DNA from: Prevotellaceae bacterium MN60 | Lineage (GTDB): Bacteria; Bacteroidota; Bacteroidia; Bacteroidales; Bacteroidaceae | DNA: 64,000 nucleotides | Reading direction: 5' to 3' | NCBI GenBank assembly: GCA_900199555.1 | Contig: FZQZ01000001.1 | Span: forward strand, 496,001 to 560,000 | Notes under the pieces: generated by a model | The model's input: the letters and a program-made list of their open reading frames with translations, nothing else | Told to the model about the DNA's origin: nothing | Databases searched by the model: none | Position numbers and translations under genes: made by a program | In this document: piece by piece, positions 34,775-41,966 of the stretch | Layout of the letters: the number at the start of each line of letters is the position of its first letter | Position numbering within the stretch: position 1 is the first letter of the stretch

Positions 34775-36048
34775 ACGATAGCATCCTTGATGGTATCCAC
34801 AATATACTTCACATCGTCATCTGTAACATAAGGACCTGCAGGCAGACACATACCAATCTTAAAGATAGCCTCAGATACGCCGTTTGTATAGGCAGGAGCA
34901 TCCCTGTACACGGGTTGCTTGTGCATCGGCTTCCATACAGGACGAGCCTCAATGCCAGCCTGATCCAAGAACACACGCAGGGCTTCCACATTGTCATTAG
35001 GCTGACAGTCGGTAGTAGCAGAATCTGCAGCGTGTATCACACCAGCAGCACCACCCACAGCACCTGTTACGATGGTCTTATACGCATTCTCCTGTCCCTT
35101 AATCTTCAAGTCAGGATCCAGCGTAATCGTACATAGCCAATAGTTACTATCGTATCCACCATCTCCCGGCTGAGTGTGGACGTGAATTCCGTTCACGTCT
35201 TTCAGCAGTTCCTCATATAGCGCCTGCACGTGCTTATGATGGGCGATATGGTCATTAGCCACCGTCATCTGTCCGCGACCAATACCTGCACAGATGTTAC
35301 TCATACGGTAGTTATACCCTATCTTCTCATGCTGATAGTAGGGATAGCTCTCACGATACTGCGTGGCATACATCATGATCTCGCGCCATGACTCCTCATC
35401 AGGAGTAATCAAGGCACCACCGCCACTGGTGGTAATCATCTTGTTGCCATTAAACGACAGTACGCCATATTTACCAAAGGTACCCAGCATCTGTCCTTTA
35501 TATTTAGAGCCGAATCCCTCTGCAGCATCCTCGATGACGGGTATTCCGTACTTATCCGCAATCTCCATGATGCGGTCTATCTGGTATGGCATACCATAGA
35601 GTGCTACTGGAACTATCGCCTTTGGCGCCTTCCCCGTCTTGGCGATACGGTCTTTGATAGCCTCTTCCAACAACTCCGGATCCATATTCCATGTATCCTT
35701 CTCAGAGTCTATGAATACCGGGGTAGCACCGAGATAAGTGATGGGATGTGACGAAGCACAGAATGTAAAACTCTGCACACAAACCTCATCACCAGGACCC
35801 ACGCCACAAGCCTTCAATGCCAGATGCACAGCAGCAGTACCCGCACTCAACGCAACCACACGCTTTCCTCCCTTCCCTTCAGGGGAGGGCTGGGGAGAGG
35901 CTACAAACTCCTCCAGGTCCTTTTCAAACCCGTTCACGTTAGGTCCCAAGGGTACCACCCAGTTAGTGTCAAAAGCTTCTTTGATATATTTTTGTTCCAA
36001 GCCAGTGTCGCTCATGTGAGCCAGACACAAGTAGATTCTTTTAGTCAT
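34771..36048 (-). CDS. DegT/DnrJ/EryC1/StrS family PLP aminotransferase
   Basis: A 425-aa sugar aminotransferase. TNWVVPLGPNVNGFEKDLEEF, ALSAGTAAVHLALKA, FCASSHPITYLGATPVFID, IEDAAEGFG and the PLP-Lys segment SFNGNKMITTSGGG match enzymes that make UDP-4-amino sugars (PglE-like). Paired with a PglC-like transferase, this suggests a bacillosamine-type initiating sugar (inference). Residues ~50-60 (VASPQPSPEGKGG) are a palindromic-element insert (DNA 35868-35902), with over 30 bp identical to the insert in the next gene. The promoter is half of the palindrome at 36073-36119. Confidence 0.9.
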   Translation of the reverse strand: MTKRIYLCLAHMSDTGLEQKYIKEAFDTNWVVPLGPNVNGFEKDLEEFVASPQPSPEGKGGKRVVALSAGTAAVHLALKACGVGPGDEVCVQSFTFCASSHPITYLGATPVFIDSEKDTWNMDPELLEEAIKDRIAKTGKAPKAIVPVALYGMPYQIDRIMEIADKYGIPVIEDAAEGFGSKYKGQMLGTFGKYGVLSFNGNKMITTSGGGALITPDEESWREIMMYATQYRESYPYYQHEKIGYNYRMSNICAGIGRGQMTVANDHIAHHKHVQALYEELLKDVNGIHVHTQPGDGGYDSNYWLCTITLDPDLKIKGQENAYKTIVTGAVGGAAGVIHAADSATTDCQPNDNVEALRVFLDQAGIEARPVWKPMHKQPVYRDAPAYTNGVSEAIFKIGMCLPAGPYVTDDDVKYIVDTIKDAIV

Positions 36049-36072
36049 TGTTTCTTATCCTCTTATTTAGTT

Positions 36073-36119
36073 GGGTGCAAAGGTACGAATAAAAATCCAT
36101 ATTCAATACCTTTGCACCC
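36073..36119. promoter_or_regulatory. Palindromic divergent promoter
   Basis: Arms gggtgcaaaggta (36073-36085) and tacctttgcaccc (36107-36119) are perfect inverted copies, each with a TACCTTTG box. The left-facing one serves the DegT gene; the right-facing one points antisense into the small gene at 36132-36341. Confidence 0.65.
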
Positions 36120-36131
36120 TTGTTTTTTTAA

Positions 36132-36341
36132 TCAATCCCCTCCTAATGTCATTAGCTTGCGGATAGACTCCTCATACCCTTCATCAAAGGGCGACATATC
36201 GTCAGGATAGACTTGCCGGTAGTCGTGCTCCAAGGCATCCAGTAGTCGGGCTATCAGTAGCCATTTCTGACGGCGTGTCAAGGGGCGTTTCTGCTGACTG
36301 AGCAGGAAGCGCACAGTAACATAGGTTTGATACAAGGCCAT
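36132..36341 (-). CDS. Small hypothetical protein (69 aa)
   Basis: Not recognised. A helical, partly basic protein (MALYQTYVTVRFLLSQQKRPLTRRQKW..) with an acidic second half. Its ATG overlaps the stop of the upstream 46-aa gene (TAATG), so the two are translationally coupled. They lie between the polysaccharide genes and the ATPase/primase cassette and are divergent from the latter. Confidence 0.55.
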   Translation of the reverse strand: MALYQTYVTVRFLLSQQKRPLTRRQKWLLIARLLDALEHDYRQVYPDDMSPFDEGYEESIRKLMTLGGD

Positions 36342-36481
36342 TACGCCACTTTTCGAATACAGGCCTGTGTGTGCCTGCCCACATGGGCTGCGCAGAGCTC
36401 ACGCACAGTGGCCTGTGCGATGTCGTTGATGCCGGCATTAAGAGCGGCCATGAACGACGGAGTAAACTTAAATTTTGTCAT
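36341..36481 (-). CDS. Small hypothetical protein (46 aa)
   Basis: Begins MTKFKFTPSFMAALNAGIND and reads as a short helical protein. Preceded by a TAATTTTG promoter (complement near 36533-36542) and a leader with a perfect 8-bp hairpin (36503-36524). Coupled by TAATG to the 69-aa gene. Function unknown; the hairpin suggests regulated expression. Confidence 0.55.
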   Translation of the reverse strand: MTKFKFTPSFMAALNAGINDIAQATVRELCAAHVGRHTQACIRKVA

Positions 36482-36502
36482 ACTGTTAATTGTTTATAAA
36501 AA

Positions 36503-36524
36503 TGTGACCGACATGCCGGTCACA
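36503..36524 (-). promoter_or_regulatory. Leader hairpin/operator tgtgaccg-cggtcaca
   Basis: A perfect inverted repeat with 8-bp arms and a 6-nt loop lies between the -7 box and the start of the 46-aa gene. It could be an operator for a dimeric repressor or an RNA stem in the leader. Confidence 0.5.
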
Positions 36525-36598
36525 AACGAGGTGCAAAATTACTACTTTTTTACGAACTTTGTGCAGTCCGGACAAAAAAAATGTAAAAGAAAAAAAAG

Positions 36599-37798
36599 AT
36601 GAATTACAATCCAGATGCCGCCCAATGGCTTCTGCGGGAACTGTCGCTGACAGGATTCTCGCAAGATGACGAGCAACGGCTACGGAAACTGGAAGAGAGA
36701 CGTATCACACCCGACAAGGAACTGCCACCCGTGGATTTCTTGTTTCGGCTCCACAACAAGCCGTGCTTCGCACGGGGCGAACTGGTGGGACTCTCTGGCA
36801 AAGCAAAAAGTGGTAAGACGTTCGTATGTAGCATACTGATGGCATTATGCTTTCGCAGCGAGGTGCTCTCCGTACAAAGGATCGAGCAGAAAAAGTTGCA
36901 CGTACTCTGGTACGACACCGAACAGAGCGACGAGTCGACGCAAGACATCCTCTGTCAGCGCATCATGCCAATGACTGGTCTGAAACCGTCAGACTCCAGC
37001 CCTCAGCTGTCCGACTTCCATAGTCGGTTCGACATCTTCAACGTACGCCGCGACGCTGTCAGTGAGCGCCTGCCGTCACTCGAAGTGGCGGTACGCTACC
37101 GTCGTCCCGACTTGGTGATACTCGATGGCATCCGCGACCTGGTCAACGACATCAATGATGGCGTGGTGGCCCAGAACGTGGTGGAACGTCTGATGCATCT
37201 GGCATCAGAGTGCCACTGCTGTATCGTGTGCGTACTGCACCAGAACAAGTCGGTGGAAGACCGCAACCTGCGTGGATGGATTGGTACAGAGCTGAAGAAC
37301 AAGGCCTTCGAGGTGTATGAGTGCGTCAAGTCGTCGGAACGTATCTTTACGTGGAGTCAGACCGACACGCGTAAATACGACATTGCCGAAGGACTGAGTT
37401 TTGCCGTTAATGACAAAGGCATCCCTTATCGTTGCACCGAGCACCAGCTGGTTGAAGCCCAGCTCAAGGCGCATCAGAAGATGGCCAACAAAGGTAAGCC
37501 CTTTGGCGACCTGAATCCGAAGTATGCACATAAGGAAGGCCGTAAGTACATCTTTGACGTGAAGCTCATCTTTACCGACATCATGGAACCAGACAAGCCG
37601 TATACCGAAGAGGTGCTCAAACCAGAGATCTATCGCAAGACCAATGTCGTGAAGGAGAAAATTCATGATGAGATACTGCAACGGGCTGTCAACGAGAAGG
37701 TGCTGCTCAGCTGCATCAATACCTTTGGTAAGAAAGAGTATGTGTTACCTTCCAACACATCCAGCACCAATGCTGTACAGCAAGATCTCCCATTCTAA
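36599..37798 (+). CDS. RecA-like AAA ATPase (RepA/AAA_25 type)
   Basis: A 399-aa ATPase of the hexameric RepA/RecA-like group. Walker A GLSGKAKSGKT (64-74), Walker B PDLVILDGIRDL (~171-182), and a CIVCVLHQNKS sensor strand. Such proteins serve as replicative helicase or loader in plasmids and integrated elements. First gene of a rightward cassette followed by a primase. It begins 118 nt from the divergent 46-aa gene; the promoter is weak (GAACTTTG at about 36555). Confidence 0.8.
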   Translation: MNYNPDAAQWLLRELSLTGFSQDDEQRLRKLEERRITPDKELPPVDFLFRLHNKPCFARGELVGLSGKAKSGKTFVCSILMALCFRSEVLSVQRIEQKKLHVLWYDTEQSDESTQDILCQRIMPMTGLKPSDSSPQLSDFHSRFDIFNVRRDAVSERLPSLEVAVRYRRPDLVILDGIRDLVNDINDGVVAQNVVERLMHLASECHCCIVCVLHQNKSVEDRNLRGWIGTELKNKAFEVYECVKSSERIFTWSQTDTRKYDIAEGLSFAVNDKGIPYRCTEHQLVEAQLKAHQKMANKGKPFGDLNPKYAHKEGRKYIFDVKLIFTDIMEPDKPYTEEVLKPEIYRKTNVVKEKIHDEILQRAVNEKVLLSCINTFGKKEYVLPSNTSSTNAVQQDLPF

Positions 37799-37801
37799 CC
37801 A

Positions 37802-37889
37802 TGCCTACGGTGAAGCGCTAAACGCCCCACATACTATATTCTCTCTCGTAGAGAGAATTACGTATGGGGCTTAGCCATCACCTACGGCA
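37802..37889 (+). other. Large stem-loop between ATPase and primase genes
   Basis: Nested pairings: TGCC..GGCA and GGTGA..TCACC outside, GCCCCACATAC..GTATGGGGC in the middle, and ATTCTCTC-tcgta-GAGAGAAT at the tip. It fills the 109-nt gap. Candidate roles: RNA control element, processing site, or single-strand origin of the cassette. Confidence 0.6.
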
Positions 37890-37907
37890 AAAACTTAATT
37901 TACGAAT

Positions 37908-39137
37908 ATGAAATATGACGATTTAACGATACAAAGATTAAGAGAGCTCCCCATTTTCGAGGTCTGCTCCCGACTGGGCATCAGCCTCTATGGTATAGGT
38001 GCCTATAGCCGTCGTGCTCTCTGCTGGTATCACGATGACAAACATCCGTCGATGCATATCAACAAAAAGAAGAACATCTTCAAATGCTTCGTCTGTGGCA
38101 AGGGGGGCGACACTATCCGCCTCGTCCAGGACTATAGCAACCTGACGTTCGTAGAAGCCTGCGACTGGCTCGTCCGTGAATTCAGCGTAACAATAACAAG
38201 CACGGAGTTCCCTATTCCAACGCATCATTCGTGTAATTCGAAAGATTCGTGTTCAAAAAATATTTCTGTGGTTTCTGATATTTCTGTGTGCCAAAGAAAA
38301 TCTGTGCCATCTGTGACCCCGTTAGATGCCTCTCTCGTGTCCCGCAGCATTAGCTTGACTTCCGAGTTCTGTCAGGCCGTTGTCAGCAGTGGCTACCTCA
38401 CGGAGTTACAGATGCGCCATGCCGCCAAGCGTTACTGTCTTGGCGCCACCCGCAACGGCTCCGTCATCTTTTGGGAGATTGACGAGCAGTTGCGTGTCCA
38501 TAATGGCAAGTTCATGCACTACCAGTCCGACTGTCACCGTGACAAGTCGCGCACTCCCACTTGGGCTGTCGCTGAAATGAAGAAGACCGGTACCCTTCCG
38601 TCTGATTTCGAGAATCCTCACTGCCTCTTCGGCTTACATCTATTAACGAGCACGAATATTTCTATGTGCCAAGATAAATCCGTGTCATCTGTGACTTCGC
38701 AACGCCACACTCTGCTCGTCAGAGAATCTGTGTGCCCCAAAAAACTTTCTGATATTTCTGGTATTTCTGTGTGCCAAGATAAATCTGTGTGCCCCAAAAA
38801 TGTCTGTGTGGTCGAATCAGAGAAATCCGCAGTCATCCTCTCCGAGCTCTTCCCTGACTATGTATGGCTCTCCTGTGGTGGCCTCCAGATGTTCAAGCCC
38901 GAACTGCTGGCCCCCTTGGTAAACCACAAGGTCATGGTCTTCCCCGACACCGATGCTGACGGCATCACCTACAAGGCATGGCAGGACATCGTCCAACAAG
39001 CCTCAAAGCACTATCCCTTCCACTACCCCATCCGCATCAGTCCCATCCTCGAAGTCCATGCCTCCGCAGAGCAGAAACGGCGCAAAATCGACCTCATAGA
39101 CCTCCTCTTTGAAAGTGTCGTCAAACCCGTTGAATAA
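37908..39137 (+). CDS. CHC2 zinc-finger / TOPRIM primase-like protein
   Basis: A 409-aa DnaG-related protein. N-terminal CHC2 finger: CWYHDDKHPSMHINKKKN..FKCFVCGKGGDTI (~40-70). A TOPRIM region sits near the end: ESEKSAVILSELFP, then VMVFPDTDADGITYKAW. In between are low-complexity blocks (NISVVSDISVCQRKSVPSVT, NISMCQDKSVSSVTS, SGISVCQDKSVCPKNVCV) encoded by TTTCTGTGTGCC..AAATCTGTG repeats, so the gene has taken in about three repeat clusters in frame. Likely primes replication with the upstream ATPase, if the inserts are tolerated. Confidence 0.8.
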   Translation: MKYDDLTIQRLRELPIFEVCSRLGISLYGIGAYSRRALCWYHDDKHPSMHINKKKNIFKCFVCGKGGDTIRLVQDYSNLTFVEACDWLVREFSVTITSTEFPIPTHHSCNSKDSCSKNISVVSDISVCQRKSVPSVTPLDASLVSRSISLTSEFCQAVVSSGYLTELQMRHAAKRYCLGATRNGSVIFWEIDEQLRVHNGKFMHYQSDCHRDKSRTPTWAVAEMKKTGTLPSDFENPHCLFGLHLLTSTNISMCQDKSVSSVTSQRHTLLVRESVCPKKLSDISGISVCQDKSVCPKNVCVVESEKSAVILSELFPDYVWLSCGGLQMFKPELLAPLVNHKVMVFPDTDADGITYKAWQDIVQQASKHYPFHYPIRISPILEVHASAEQKRRKIDLIDLLFESVVKPVE

Positions 39138-39170
39138 TGCCGTCAAACTCCTAATAAAATGCCGTCAAGC
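39133..39170. repeat. Short tandem aatgccgtcaaact motif
   Basis: Two copies of a ~20-bp unit after the primase stop. The motif is the reverse complement of the 22-bp repeat at 9305-9348. Confidence 0.6.
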
Positions 39171-39198
39171 TATTCACAAAAAAGCAACAACAAAAATA

Positions 39199-39381
39199 AT
39201 GAAACATTCCTATAGCAAATCCGAACTAGCAACGATGGCAGGTGTCTCCTACAGCACCTTCTATCGCTACCTCAGGTCTCGCAGAATGCTCTTCGAGCAG
39301 ATGGGCCTTAGCATCTATGCCAAGAAGCTGCCCCTCCGTGCCGTCAAGGACATCTGCGATGACTACTGCTTCGATTTGTAA
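39199..39381 (+). CDS. DUF4248-like small HTH protein
   Basis: A 60-aa protein: KHSYSKSELATMAGVSYSTFYRYLRSRR is a helix-turn-helix, and LPLRAVKDICDDYCFDL the conserved end. It matches DUF4248, a Bacteroidales family often found just before an HU-like gene and an amidase. The ATG at 39199 gives the usual length; an upstream in-frame ATG would overlap the primase gene. Confidence 0.75.
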   Translation: MKHSYSKSELATMAGVSYSTFYRYLRSRRMLFEQMGLSIYAKKLPLRAVKDICDDYCFDL

Positions 39382-39384
39382 TCT

Positions 39385-39590
39385 CGCACACAGAGATTTA
39401 TTGTCACACAGAGATAAATTTTGTCACACAGAAAGAACAGAAAGAACAGAAATTAATCCCTGCTTTACAGCCGCCCCTTATCAAGGGGCTCAAAAACTGT
39501 GATTTCTGTGTGACAATAAAACCCTCCTGCATAAAAAATTTCTGTTATTTCTGTGATTTCTGTGTGACATTAAAAATAATTTTTTCTGTG
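39385..39590. repeat. TCTGTGTGACA repeat cluster
   Basis: The gap 39382-39716 holds several copies of cacacagaga/tttctgtgtgaca in both orientations (about 39386, 39402, 39423, 39500, 39555), with gaaagaaca duplications. They match the repeats inside the primase gene. After it (39679-39715) come four gttcaat/gttcaac heptamers up to the HU gene start. No gene is seen. Confidence 0.7.
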
Positions 39591-39716
39591 TGCGGAAGTC
39601 GTCAAATCTCGTCAACGCCCTTTTGAAATGTTGTAACTTTGTATCGTCAAAAGGACGAAAGTGCATAGCGCGCAGCACAATGTTCAATGTTCAATGTTCA
39701 ACGTTCAACGTAATTT

Positions 39717-40253
39717 ATGCCAGTATTAGTAAAAGTAAAACAAAACAAGATTCCAAAGTCTAAGGCCTTTGGCAAGTGGTATGGTCATGTCGTCACTACC
39801 AAGACGATGAGTTATCAGGAGCTCTGCAAGCACATGAGCGAGCACAACAGCATCTATGGTCCGGATGTCTGTCTGGGCATTGCCAACAAGCTGCAGAACT
39901 GTATCCTCGAACAGCTGTTAGAGGGCAAGAAGGTACAGTTCGGTGAACTCGGCACCTTCTACCTTACAGTCAAGAGCACCGGCACAGAGAAGGAGAACGA
40001 CTTCAGCCTCGGCGTCAACATCAGAGGTCTCCAGCTCTGCTTCTCCCCCAGCCGCACCGACGTCAACAACCTCTCTTCACGAATGCTCAAGCAGAGGGCC
40101 TCATTCATGAATGTGAAGGATCTGGGGGGAAGCCTCACCCCTAACCCCTCTCCTACAGGAGAGGGGGACCAAGGTGGAAACCCAAGCCCCGCCCCTAGTC
40201 CTTCACCCTCTGGAGAAGGAAACCAAGGTGGAGAAGAGCCAGATATGGACTAA
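39717..40253 (+). CDS. HU/IHF-like DNA-binding protein with repeat-derived tail
   Basis: A 178-aa protein. Residues ~1-135 match the HU-HIG-type proteins of Bacteroidales (PVLVKVKQNKIPKSKAFGKWYG, VQFGELGTFYLTVKS), a bacterial histone-like fold that binds DNA as a dimer. From residue ~140 the sequence is two rounds of LTPNPSPTGEGDQGG / SPSPSGEGNQGG, encoded by GC-rich palindromic repeats (about 40128-40240). Member of the cassette. Confidence 0.82.
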   Translation: MPVLVKVKQNKIPKSKAFGKWYGHVVTTKTMSYQELCKHMSEHNSIYGPDVCLGIANKLQNCILEQLLEGKKVQFGELGTFYLTVKSTGTEKENDFSLGVNIRGLQLCFSPSRTDVNNLSSRMLKQRASFMNVKDLGGSLTPNPSPTGEGDQGGNPSPAPSPSPSGEGNQGGEEPDMD

Positions 40254-40259
40254 CCAAAA

Positions 40260-40384
40260 GAAGTGAGGAATACAGTGTCAGGGGTGATGCGATGAGACCA
40301 TAGAAGAGCAATAAGAAAACTCTTACCTCTTACGTCAGACTTCATACCTCTCTCATGAACGCAGCCTGCACTCCTCCTCACTTC
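40260..40384 (+). other. 125-bp imperfect inverted repeat after the HU gene
   Basis: Outer arms gaagtgagga (40260-40269) and tcctcacttc (40375-40384) are perfect; inward the pairings AGTG, CAGG, TGCG and ATGAGA continue in register. It fills most of the 171-nt gap before the smalltalk gene. Candidate RNA structure or recombination site. Confidence 0.6.
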
Positions 40385-40424
40385 ATCATGCCACACAAAA
40401 TAAATAATTAAATCAGTAAGCTAT

Positions 40425-40538
40425 ATGATAAAAGTAAATTGGAACACCGTCACTAAAGCATTGAAGTTGATTGCAACAGTCATCACCACTATACTGGGCA
40501 CACTCGCCGTCCAGTCATGTGCCCCCCATTTGTTTTAA
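40425..40538 (+). CDS. Smalltalk-family protein (37 aa)
   Basis: A tiny protein, MIKVNWNTVTKALKLIATVI..LGTLAVQSC.., with one hydrophobic helix and a Cys near the end. It fits the smalltalk family of Bacteroidales, which is commonly placed between HU-like and amidase genes. Function unknown. The amidase gene starts 20 nt later. Confidence 0.75.
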   Translation: MIKVNWNTVTKALKLIATVITTILGTLAVQSCAPHLF

Positions 40539-40558
40539 CTCTAAAAAAGTATTGCTCT

Positions 40559-41011
40559 ATGAAAACATTACTCCCTATGAAGGACGTCCAGTTCCTCGTC
40601 CTTCACTGTAGTGCCACGCGTGTCGGTCAGAAGGTCACGGTAAAGGACATCGACCGTTGGCACCGTGCCCGTGGCTGGTCAGGAGGCTGTGGCTACCATT
40701 GGGTAGTACTACAAGACGGCACCATCCAAGCCGGTCGTCCAGAAGCCCTCGCCGGCTCACATGTCCGTCACTACAACCAGCATACCATTGGCATCTGCTA
40801 TGTAGGAGGCATCAACGAGAAAGGCCAGTATGCCGACACCCGCACGCCAGCCCAGAAGGCTGCCCTTCATTTCCTCCTGAAGGATCTGAAGGAGAGTTAC
40901 CCGAAAGCCAAAATCTGCGGTCACCGCGACTTCCCCAACGTCCGTAAGCTCTGTCCCTGCTTCGATGCCGCCAAAGAGTATGCCGACCTCAACGCCCTCT
41001 CCCCAGAGTAG
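40559..41011 (+). CDS. N-acetylmuramoyl-L-alanine amidase (Amidase_2)
   Basis: A 150-aa zinc amidase of the PGRP/T7 lysozyme type that cleaves MurNAc-L-Ala. Visible: FLVLHCSATRVG with the first His ligand, GCGYHWVVLQDGTI, HTIGICYVGG, and GHRDFPNVRKLCPCF with the second His and Cys. No signal peptide. Such phage-like amidases close the DUF4248-HU-smalltalk modules found near capsule loci. The start at 40559 follows the smalltalk stop; MKDV six codons later is an alternative. Confidence 0.9.
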   Translation: MKTLLPMKDVQFLVLHCSATRVGQKVTVKDIDRWHRARGWSGGCGYHWVVLQDGTIQAGRPEALAGSHVRHYNQHTIGICYVGGINEKGQYADTRTPAQKAALHFLLKDLKESYPKAKICGHRDFPNVRKLCPCFDAAKEYADLNALSPE

Positions 41012-41019
41012 CCACCGCA

Positions 41020-41052
41020 AGAGCCCCGACCATTCGATCAGGGCTCTTTCCT
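41020..41052 (+). terminator. Intrinsic terminator of the cassette
   Basis: Stem agagccc (41020-41026) with gggctct (41041-41047), then a pyrimidine-rich tail tttccttt. It ends the rightward ATPase-amidase unit. Confidence 0.75.
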
Positions 41053-41110
41053 TTACACCTAATCCTATTGTCCCACTGATTACGTCACACAGATTCTTTC
41101 GGAATCCAGA

Positions 41111-41180
41111 AAATAATTCATCCCGAAAATAATATTAATCCCGAGAATAATATTAATCCCGAGAATATATTTAATTCCGA
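41111..41180. repeat. 18-bp AT-rich tandem repeat x4
   Basis: Units aataatattaatcccga with small changes. This is the main content of the gap 41053-41342. A minus-strand reading frame across it encodes only the repeat (ILGINIILGINIIFG) and is not called a gene. Confidence 0.8.
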
Positions 41181-41342
41181 GAACAACTAAAATAACGAAA
41201 TTCCCGAAAATTATTATTTTTCGTCCTTTTCGCCTTTTTCGTATACTTTCGGAATCTAAAAAATAAATATTAGTTTTCGCCTTTTCGAAAAGTACAGCAT
41301 TCGCAGACTGCAACATAAATTAAAATATATTTTTTTGATTCA

Positions 41343-41427
41343 AAAAGTATATTTTATTGGACTTTTCTTGGAAATTCTAAAAATTTACTTTATCTTTGCA
41401 CCAAAAAGTTGATTATAATATACTTTT
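41343..41427 (+). promoter_or_regulatory. hipBST promoter bracketed by operator-like half-sites
   Basis: TATCTTTG at 41391-41398. aaaagtatat at 41343-41352 and its inverted copy atatactttt at 41418-41427 (ending just before the hipB ATG) flank the promoter. This is the arrangement expected for HipB looping autoregulation. Confidence 0.65.
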
Positions 41428-41628
41428 ATGGAGCTAAGAGAAGTTATTAAAGAGCGTCGAGGCGTCTTGGGAATCTCCCAAATAGACTTAGCGGAAATGG
41501 CTGGCATCAGTCTGGCCACAATAAAGGACATTGAGCGAGGCGCAGGCAATCCCTCGATGAAAACAGTGACGCAAATCTTAGAAGTGTTGGGACTAGAAAT
41601 GGAGTTCCACATCAGGACAATCAAATGA
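41428..41628 (+). CDS. hipB: HipB-like XRE antitoxin/regulator
   Basis: A 66-aa HTH_3 protein: ISQIDLAEMAGISLATIKDIERGAGNPSMKTV is the helix-turn-helix. Shorter than E. coli HipB (88 aa) and lacks the long C-terminal extension. First gene of a three-gene operon; likely represses its own promoter through the flanking inverted half-sites. Confidence 0.9.
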   Translation: MELREVIKERRGVLGISQIDLAEMAGISLATIKDIERGAGNPSMKTVTQILEVLGLEMEFHIRTIK

Positions 41629-41636
41629 TTTAGCTT

Positions 41637-41966
41637 ATGAGACAGTTAGAAGTATATGTAAATGATGTAAAGGCAGGATTGCTGACGGAGTTAAATCCAG
41701 GCAAGGGCTATACGTTTGTATATACTGAGGCATATGCAGCATCAGACATGCCCCCTGTATCGCTGACCCTGCCAAAGAGAAAAAAAGCATACGAGGCAGA
41801 TTATTTGTTTCCGTTCTTCACGAACCTACTCCCCGAGGGTGCAAACAGGAAAGTGATTTGTAGGGAACAACGTATTGATGATAAAGACTTCTTCGGTATG
41901 CTAATGGCTACTGTTGGTACAGATATGATAGGATCTGTGAATTTTAAGGAGGTAGAGAATGGTTGA
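41637..41966 (+). CDS. hipS: HipS-like small antitoxin (HipA N-terminal subdomain)
   Basis: A 109-aa stand-alone copy of the N-subdomain 1 that is normally fused to HipA: LEVYVNDVKAGLLTE, then SLTLPKRKK and LFPFFTNLLPEGANR. In the E. coli HipBST system the free small subunit HipS is the actual antitoxin of the kinase. Overlaps hipT by 8 bp, so synthesis is coupled. Confidence 0.88.
   Translation: MRQLEVYVNDVKAGLLTELNPGKGYTFVYTEAYAASDMPPVSLTLPKRKKAYEADYLFPFFTNLLPEGANRKVICREQRIDDKDFFGMLMATVGTDMIGSVNFKEVENG

Noticed and set aside
36202..36438. 78-codon minus-strand frame
   Set aside because: Overlaps both small genes of the TAATG-coupled pair in another frame, with Pro/Arg-rich shadow composition.
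36599..41011. Intact prophage
   Set aside because: No capsid, portal, terminase, tail or integrase genes; only replication-like genes, HU and an amidase.
41080..41316. 78-codon minus-strand frame
   Set aside because: Encodes only the 18-bp tandem repeat; no promoter.
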